From assembly GCF_001634365.1 (NCBI RefSeq), contig NZ_CP014578.1:4526001-4590000 (forward strand): a stretch of 64,000 nucleotides of DNA. The letters are read 5' to 3'. The first letter of the stretch is position 1. Each line of letters starts with the position of its first letter. Position numbers and translations under genes: made by a program. Positions 60,022 through 64,000 of this stretch are shown in pieces. The notes beneath the pieces are model-generated. The model was not told where the DNA came from. It saw only the letters and a list, made by a program, of their open reading frames with translations, and did not search any database. This DNA is from Paraburkholderia phytofirmans OLGA172. Lineage in GTDB: Bacteria; Pseudomonadota; Gammaproteobacteria; Burkholderiales; Burkholderiaceae.

Positions 60022-60708
60022 ATGCGACTCCTTCTGATCGAAGATGACCGCCCCATCGCACGCGGCATCCAAAGTAGTCTCGAACAAGCCGGCTTCACCG
60101 TCGACATGGTCCATGACGGCATTTTCGCCGAACAGGCCCTCACCCAAAACCGCCACGAGCTGGTGATCCTCGATCTGGGCCTGCCCGGCATCGACGGCAT
60201 GACGCTGCTCGCGCGCTTTCGTCAGAGCAATCGCCATACGCCGGTGATCATCCTCACCGCGCGCGACGAGTTGAACGACCGCGTGCAAGGCCTGAATTCC
60301 GGCGCGGACGACTACATGCTGAAGCCGTTCGAACCCACCGAACTCGAAGCGCGCATCCGCGCCGTGATGCGCCGCAGCGGCCCGCACGGCGACATGCCGC
60401 GTCCGGAAGTGTCGCTGGGCGGTGTGCGTCTGTCGGGCGTCGATCGTCGCATTTTCAACGACGACAAGCCGCTCGAACTGTCGCCGCGCGAATTCGCGGT
60501 ACTCGAAATGCTGCTGCTGCGCCACGGCCGTGTGGTCAGCAAGGCTCAGCTGCAAGACCACCTGACACACTTCGGCGGCGATCTCGGCGATACCGCGATC
60601 GAAGTCTACGTGCACCGGGTGCGTAAAAAGCTCGAAAGCTGCCGCGTCGAAATCGTCACGGTGCGTGGCTTCGGTTACCTGTTGCAGGAAATCCGCCAGG
60701 CAGCATAA
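60022..60708 (+). CDS. OmpR-family response regulator
   Basis: Regulator of 228 aa. Receiver domain 1-115: acidic pair EDD near residue 8, phospho-acceptor Asp in LVILDLGLPGIDGM, Thr in IILTARDE, Lys in YMLKPFEP. C-terminal winged helix with ELSPREFAVLEMLLLRHGRV and IEVYVHRVRKKLESCRVEIV. Paired with the kinase starting 144 bp downstream. Resembles the QseB/TctD group. Confidence 0.94.
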   Translation: MRLLLIEDDRPIARGIQSSLEQAGFTVDMVHDGIFAEQALTQNRHELVILDLGLPGIDGMTLLARFRQSNRHTPVIILTARDELNDRVQGLNSGADDYMLKPFEPTELEARIRAVMRRSGPHGDMPRPEVSLGGVRLSGVDRRIFNDDKPLELSPREFAVLEMLLLRHGRVVSKAQLQDHLTHFGGDLGDTAIEVYVHRVRKKLESCRVEIVTVRGFGYLLQEIRQAA

Positions 60709-60851
60709 TCGTCGCAAGGGCCGCACGCTGCATTGCGGCCTGACGGCGCCGGGCCGGCGCCGCGCATTCGGTGCGCAATTCGCCGGCTCCCAGCGAATTT
60801 TCACGGCGCCACGGCGCTTTACGCCGTTGCCCCTTTCCCGTGCGTTCGATC

Positions 60852-62354
60852 ATGCCCCAGCCGGCCGCCAATAGTCTGCGCCGCACGCTGCTGCGGCGCC
60901 TCGCTGCTCCCCTTTCGCTGCTCGCGCTGATGAGCGGCCTGATCGCTTACTGGCTGGCATGGCAGTACACGCAGCACGTGGTCGACCGCTCGCTCGCCGA
61001 TCTCGCCACGGCGATCTCCAAACAGATCCAGATAGCCGGCCCTGACGCCAAGGTGACGGTGCCGCCGCTCGCGCAGGCCATGTTCTCCGATCCGGTCGAA
61101 CAGCTCGTCTATCGGATCAGCAACGGCGAAACCGAAATCGCCGGCGACCACAATCTGCCGCTGCAGGGCACCAGCGTGCGGCGCATGCATTACGCGTACG
61201 TCTTCGAAACGCAGCACGGCGGTGTGACGGTGCGCGTGGCGCAGGTGCGCGTCGACCAGCCCACCGGCAATCCAATCGTCGTCGAAGTGGGTCAGCCGGT
61301 GCATCACCGTTTTCGCATCGCCGCCGAGTTTCTGGTCGCGATCATGATGCCGCTGCTGTTGCTGCTGCTGGCGGGCTGGGTGATCGTGTGGCGTGTCGTC
61401 AATCAACAGCTCAATCCGCTCACCGACCTGGCGGACTCACTGAACCGGCAGACCCACACGTCGCTCGAACCGGTGGACGAAACCTTTGTACCAGTTGAAA
61501 TCCGGCCGCTCACCGGCGCCCTGAACGCGCTGCTCGATCGTCTGAAAACCGCCCTCGACGGCCAGCGCAAATTTATCGCCGACGCCGCGCACCAGCTGCG
61601 CACGCCGCTCACTGCCGTCAAACTGCATGCGGAACAGGCCGCGGTCGCGCGTGACCCGCAGCAGACACTCGCCGCAGTCCGTGAACTGCGCGCGGCGGCC
61701 GACCGCGCCGTGCGGCTATCAAACCAGCTGCTTTCGCTTGCGCGCGCGGAGCCAGGCGAACAGGCGGCACGCTTCGTCAACGTGGATATGGCCGCACTCG
61801 CGTTCGACACGGGTGCGGAATGGGTGCCGCGCGCGTTGACCTTCCACGTCGACCTCGGCTTCCAGCGCCTCGACGATCCGGCCAACGATCACCCGCTGAT
61901 GGCGCGCGGCAATCCGGTGCTGCTGCACGAAGTGATCGCCAATCTGCTGGATAACGCGCTCAAGTACGTGCCGCCTTCGCGCTTCGATGGCGGCCGCATC
62001 ACCGTGACGGTGTCGCAAACGGTGATCGACGATCTGCGCATGGCCGAGATCATCGTCGAAGACAACGGGCCGGGCGTGCCGCTCACGCAGCAAGCCGATC
62101 TGTTCAAACGGTTCTTCCGCGGCGACGGTCAAAGCGACGCCGGTGTGGATAGCGGCGCCGGTCTCGGTCTCGCGATCGTTCACGACATCATGGTGCTGCA
62201 TCACGGCAGCGTCCATTACGAAGATGCGCCGGAAGGCGGTGCGCGCTTTATCGTGCGTATTCCGCTTATACCAGTCAGCGTTCGGCACGACGTCGATCCC
62301 GAGACACGGCGTCCGGCAAAAAAATCGGCGCACTCGGCGCCGATCGATATGTGA
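60852..62354 (+). CDS. Sensor histidine kinase
   Basis: Membrane kinase of 500 aa. Two membrane helices (about residues 18-38 and 155-178, the second LVAIMMPLLLLLLAGWVIVW) flank a periplasmic sensor. H box FIADAAHQLRTPLTAVKLHA, N box EVIANLLDNALKYVP, G boxes EDNGPGVP and GAGLGLAIVHD. The layout matches QseC/TctE kinases. ATG 60852 (MPQPAANSLRR) is chosen; an in-frame start at 60771 adds 27 Arg-rich residues. Signal unknown. Confidence 0.93.
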   Translation: MPQPAANSLRRTLLRRLAAPLSLLALMSGLIAYWLAWQYTQHVVDRSLADLATAISKQIQIAGPDAKVTVPPLAQAMFSDPVEQLVYRISNGETEIAGDHNLPLQGTSVRRMHYAYVFETQHGGVTVRVAQVRVDQPTGNPIVVEVGQPVHHRFRIAAEFLVAIMMPLLLLLLAGWVIVWRVVNQQLNPLTDLADSLNRQTHTSLEPVDETFVPVEIRPLTGALNALLDRLKTALDGQRKFIADAAHQLRTPLTAVKLHAEQAAVARDPQQTLAAVRELRAAADRAVRLSNQLLSLARAEPGEQAARFVNVDMAALAFDTGAEWVPRALTFHVDLGFQRLDDPANDHPLMARGNPVLLHEVIANLLDNALKYVPPSRFDGGRITVTVSQTVIDDLRMAEIIVEDNGPGVPLTQQADLFKRFFRGDGQSDAGVDSGAGLGLAIVHDIMVLHHGSVHYEDAPEGGARFIVRIPLIPVSVRHDVDPETRRPAKKSAHSAPIDM

Positions 62355-62436
62355 CTCTGCAGTGGGTCAATGCGCTGCCACGGGCTGCCTTGAGTTCAAT
62401 TGCGTTCAACTCAGGGTCCAGCCAAGGCGGCCCGCT

Positions 62437-62961
62437 TCATTTCTTCTTCGCTTTTTTCGCAGACGTTTTCGCCTTCTTCACCGTCTTGTCGGACCTGGAA
62501 GCGCCCTTCGCGTTCTCCGGCGGCGCCAGCATCGTGCCGCGGCACTTGCGCGTGCCGCAACGGCATTCGTATTCCTTCTTGAGCTTCTTGGTCTGACGCG
62601 CGTCGATGACGAGGCCGTAGTCGTAAAAGATTTCCTCCCCCTCGGCGATGTCGCGCAGCGCATGTACGTAGACGTGACCGTCGATCTCTTCGGCTTCGCA
62701 GTTCGGCGCACATGAATGGTTGATCCAGCGCGCGCTGTTGCCGTCCACTTTGCCGTCGATCACCTTGCCGCTGTCGAGCGCGAAATAGAACGTGTGATTC
62801 GGTTCGTCCGGATTATGCGGATGACGGCGCAACGCTTCTTTCCAGGAGATTCGCTCACCCTTGTATTCGATCAGCCGCTCGCCCGCCGCAATCGGCTCGA
62901 TGGCAAACACGCCTTTGCCGTGCACACCCGAACGGCGCACGGCGATCCTGCGTGAACTCAT
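62437..62961 (-). CDS. SET-domain protein-lysine methyltransferase-like protein
   Basis: Protein of 174 aa. The SET core starts RIAVRRSGVHGKGVFAIEPI; the SAM/lysine site reads ARWINHSCAPNCEA and EGEEIFYDYGL. A post-SET zinc motif CRCGTRKCRG follows and the protein ends in a Lys/Ala-rich tail (KKAKTSAKKAKKK). The combination is of eukaryotic type, but SET proteins of this size occur in many Proteobacteria. The target is unknown; the basic tail could bind nucleic acid or mimic a histone tail. Confidence 0.88.
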   Translation of the reverse strand: MSSRRIAVRRSGVHGKGVFAIEPIAAGERLIEYKGERISWKEALRRHPHNPDEPNHTFYFALDSGKVIDGKVDGNSARWINHSCAPNCEAEEIDGHVYVHALRDIAEGEEIFYDYGLVIDARQTKKLKKEYECRCGTRKCRGTMLAPPENAKGASRSDKTVKKAKTSAKKAKKK

Positions 62962-63181
62962 TGAATGAATCCTTGTGAAGAACTGGGGGTGAAGATCCGG
63001 CAGCCGGCAGAAACGCCCACGTCTAACGCGCTGCTTTTCCTGACGCGGATAGCAAACGCGGCGCCTTGCGAGCGCCGCGTCGACCTGCGACGCTCATGCG
63101 CCACATCCGGCATCCTACACGCTCAAGACGGCTTCGTTCAACCGTCAAAAAGACGTGTGCGCATGGGGCGCATGGGCAGGT

Positions 63182-64000
63182 TCACCGTTGTCCGAACGAA
63201 ATCTCGCCAAACAGTGCCTTTTGGTCGCGCGGTTGCGAACGCCAGTACTGCGGCGGCGCTTCGACCGTTGCGCCGAGTTGCGCCGCGGCGTGCCACGGCC
63301 AACGCGGGTTGTACAGCAACGCGCGGGCCAGCGCGATCAGATCGGCATCCCCTTCTTCGATGATTTGTTCGGCATGGAGCGGATCCGTAACCAGGCCCAC
63401 GCCGATGGTAGTGAGGCCGGTTGCCTGTTTGACGGCCCGTGCGAAAGGAATCTGGTAACCCGGCTCAAGCGGAATCCTCTGCAACGGCGAGACACCTCCG
63501 GACGACACGTCGATCCAGTCGCAGCCGCGCTTTTTCAACTCCTGCGCAAACGCAATCGTGTCCTCTAGCGTCCAGCCGCCTTCGACCCAGTCGGTCGCCG
63601 AGACCCGCACGCCAACCGGTTTGTCGGCGGGAAACGCAGCGCGCACGATATCGAAGATTTCGAGCGGGAAGCGCATACGGTTTTCCATCGAGCCGCCGTA
63701 GTCGTCGCTGCGTTGATTGGCGATCGGCGACAGAAACTGATGCAGCAGATAGCCGTGCGCCGCGTGCACTTCCAGCGCATCGACGCCGAGGCGCGCGGCG
63801 CGGCGCGCGGAAGCCGCGAACGCTTCGCGAATCCGGTTCAGTGCGGGTGTGTCGAGGGCGAGCGGCGGCTCTTCACCCGCTTTGTGCGGCAACGCCGACG
63901 GTGCATGCGGCAGCCAGCCGCCTTGCGAAACTGGAATCAGTTGACCGCCTTCCCAAGGCACACGACTCGACGCCTTGCGCCCTGCATGTGACAACTGCAT
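63182..64000 (-). CDS. Old-yellow-enzyme family NADH:flavin oxidoreductase, 5'-partial
   Basis: The last 272 residues or so of an FMN-dependent ene-reductase (YqjM-like); the N terminus lies beyond the right edge. Visible marks: LSHAGRK, DALEVHAAHGYLLHQFLSPI, NQRSDDYGGSMENRMRFPLE and the C-terminal phosphate-binding GLVTDPLHAEQIIEEGDADL. The enzyme reduces activated C=C bonds. The right-hand Met at 64000 is probably internal. Confidence 0.92.
   Translation of the reverse strand: MQLSHAGRKASSRVPWEGGQLIPVSQGGWLPHAPSALPHKAGEEPPLALDTPALNRIREAFAASARRAARLGVDALEVHAAHGYLLHQFLSPIANQRSDDYGGSMENRMRFPLEIFDIVRAAFPADKPVGVRVSATDWVEGGWTLEDTIAFAQELKKRGCDWIDVSSGGVSPLQRIPLEPGYQIPFARAVKQATGLTTIGVGLVTDPLHAEQIIEEGDADLIALARALLYNPRWPWHAAAQLGATVEAPPQYWRSQPRDQKALFGEISFGQR

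Noticed and set aside
59828..60061. N-terminal extension of the DUF3717 protein
   Set aside because: The added residues are translated from an 11-bp tandem repeat and the response-regulator gene's 5' end; the family starts at MSEITIHELE.

Overview
The window reads as a piece of a high-GC betaproteobacterial chromosome, most likely a Burkholderiaceae main chromosome (Paraburkholderia-like). The evidence is the block mnmG-rsmG-parA-parB followed by the complete F1Fo ATP synthase operon, two perfect parS sites, trifunctional PutA, a fused LivM-LivG permease/ATPase, a phhA-phhB pair with a divergent Lrp regulator, and a DUF3717-type small protein. No rRNA, tRNA or CRISPR array was recognised.

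Left end, about 1-13450: an accessory island, visibly AT-richer than the rest. It holds two very large multidomain toxin/effector-like genes. The first enters from outside the window and is cut near its 3' end by a 1639-bp DDE insertion sequence (3862-5500) flanked by a 4-bp target duplication; removing the IS and one copy of the duplication restores one uninterrupted reading frame. It carries a domain with the LSGC motif and the Val/Cys/His arrangement of CNF-type (cytotoxic necrotizing factor) deamidases. The second gene (6651-13220, 2189 aa) combines an N-terminal OTU-like cysteine-protease signature in permuted order, hydrophobic segments, an HExxH metalloprotease motif and a C-terminal CNF-like domain whose catalytic Cys is replaced by Ser. 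Around it lie a 65-bp near-identical direct repeat and a 61-bp fragment copied from the livK-type gene at 14 kb.

13.5-27.2 kb: ordinary metabolism. A PepSY protein, a branched-chain amino-acid binding protein, putA, priA, hemE, a periplasmic cyclohexadienyl dehydratase (pheC-like), a small frameshifted gene, and an acyl-CoA synthetase. 27.4-35.4 kb: atpIBEFHAGDC on the minus strand, with a sigma70-like promoter in front and a terminator behind. 35.9-40.5 kb: a tiny membrane ORF, parB, parA, rsmG and mnmG, with one parS inside mnmG and another inside a palindromic terminator after livF.

40.6-51.8 kb: two branched-chain amino-acid (Liv) ABC transporter clusters. The first is livK-livH-livMG-livF, with a degraded second livK upstream of it. 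The second is livG-livF-livK-livH-livM, with an 89-bp tandem duplication at the livG/livF junction. Further right are a GMC oxidoreductase, methylmalonate-semialdehyde dehydrogenase (mmsA) with a divergent LysR regulator, a CYTH protein, the Lrp/phhA/phhB phenylalanine hydroxylase locus, a two-component system, a SET-domain protein and, running off the right edge, an old-yellow-enzyme family oxidoreductase. The Liv transporters, mmsA, the acyl-CoA synthetase, putA, pheC and phhAB together suggest strong amino-acid uptake and catabolism.
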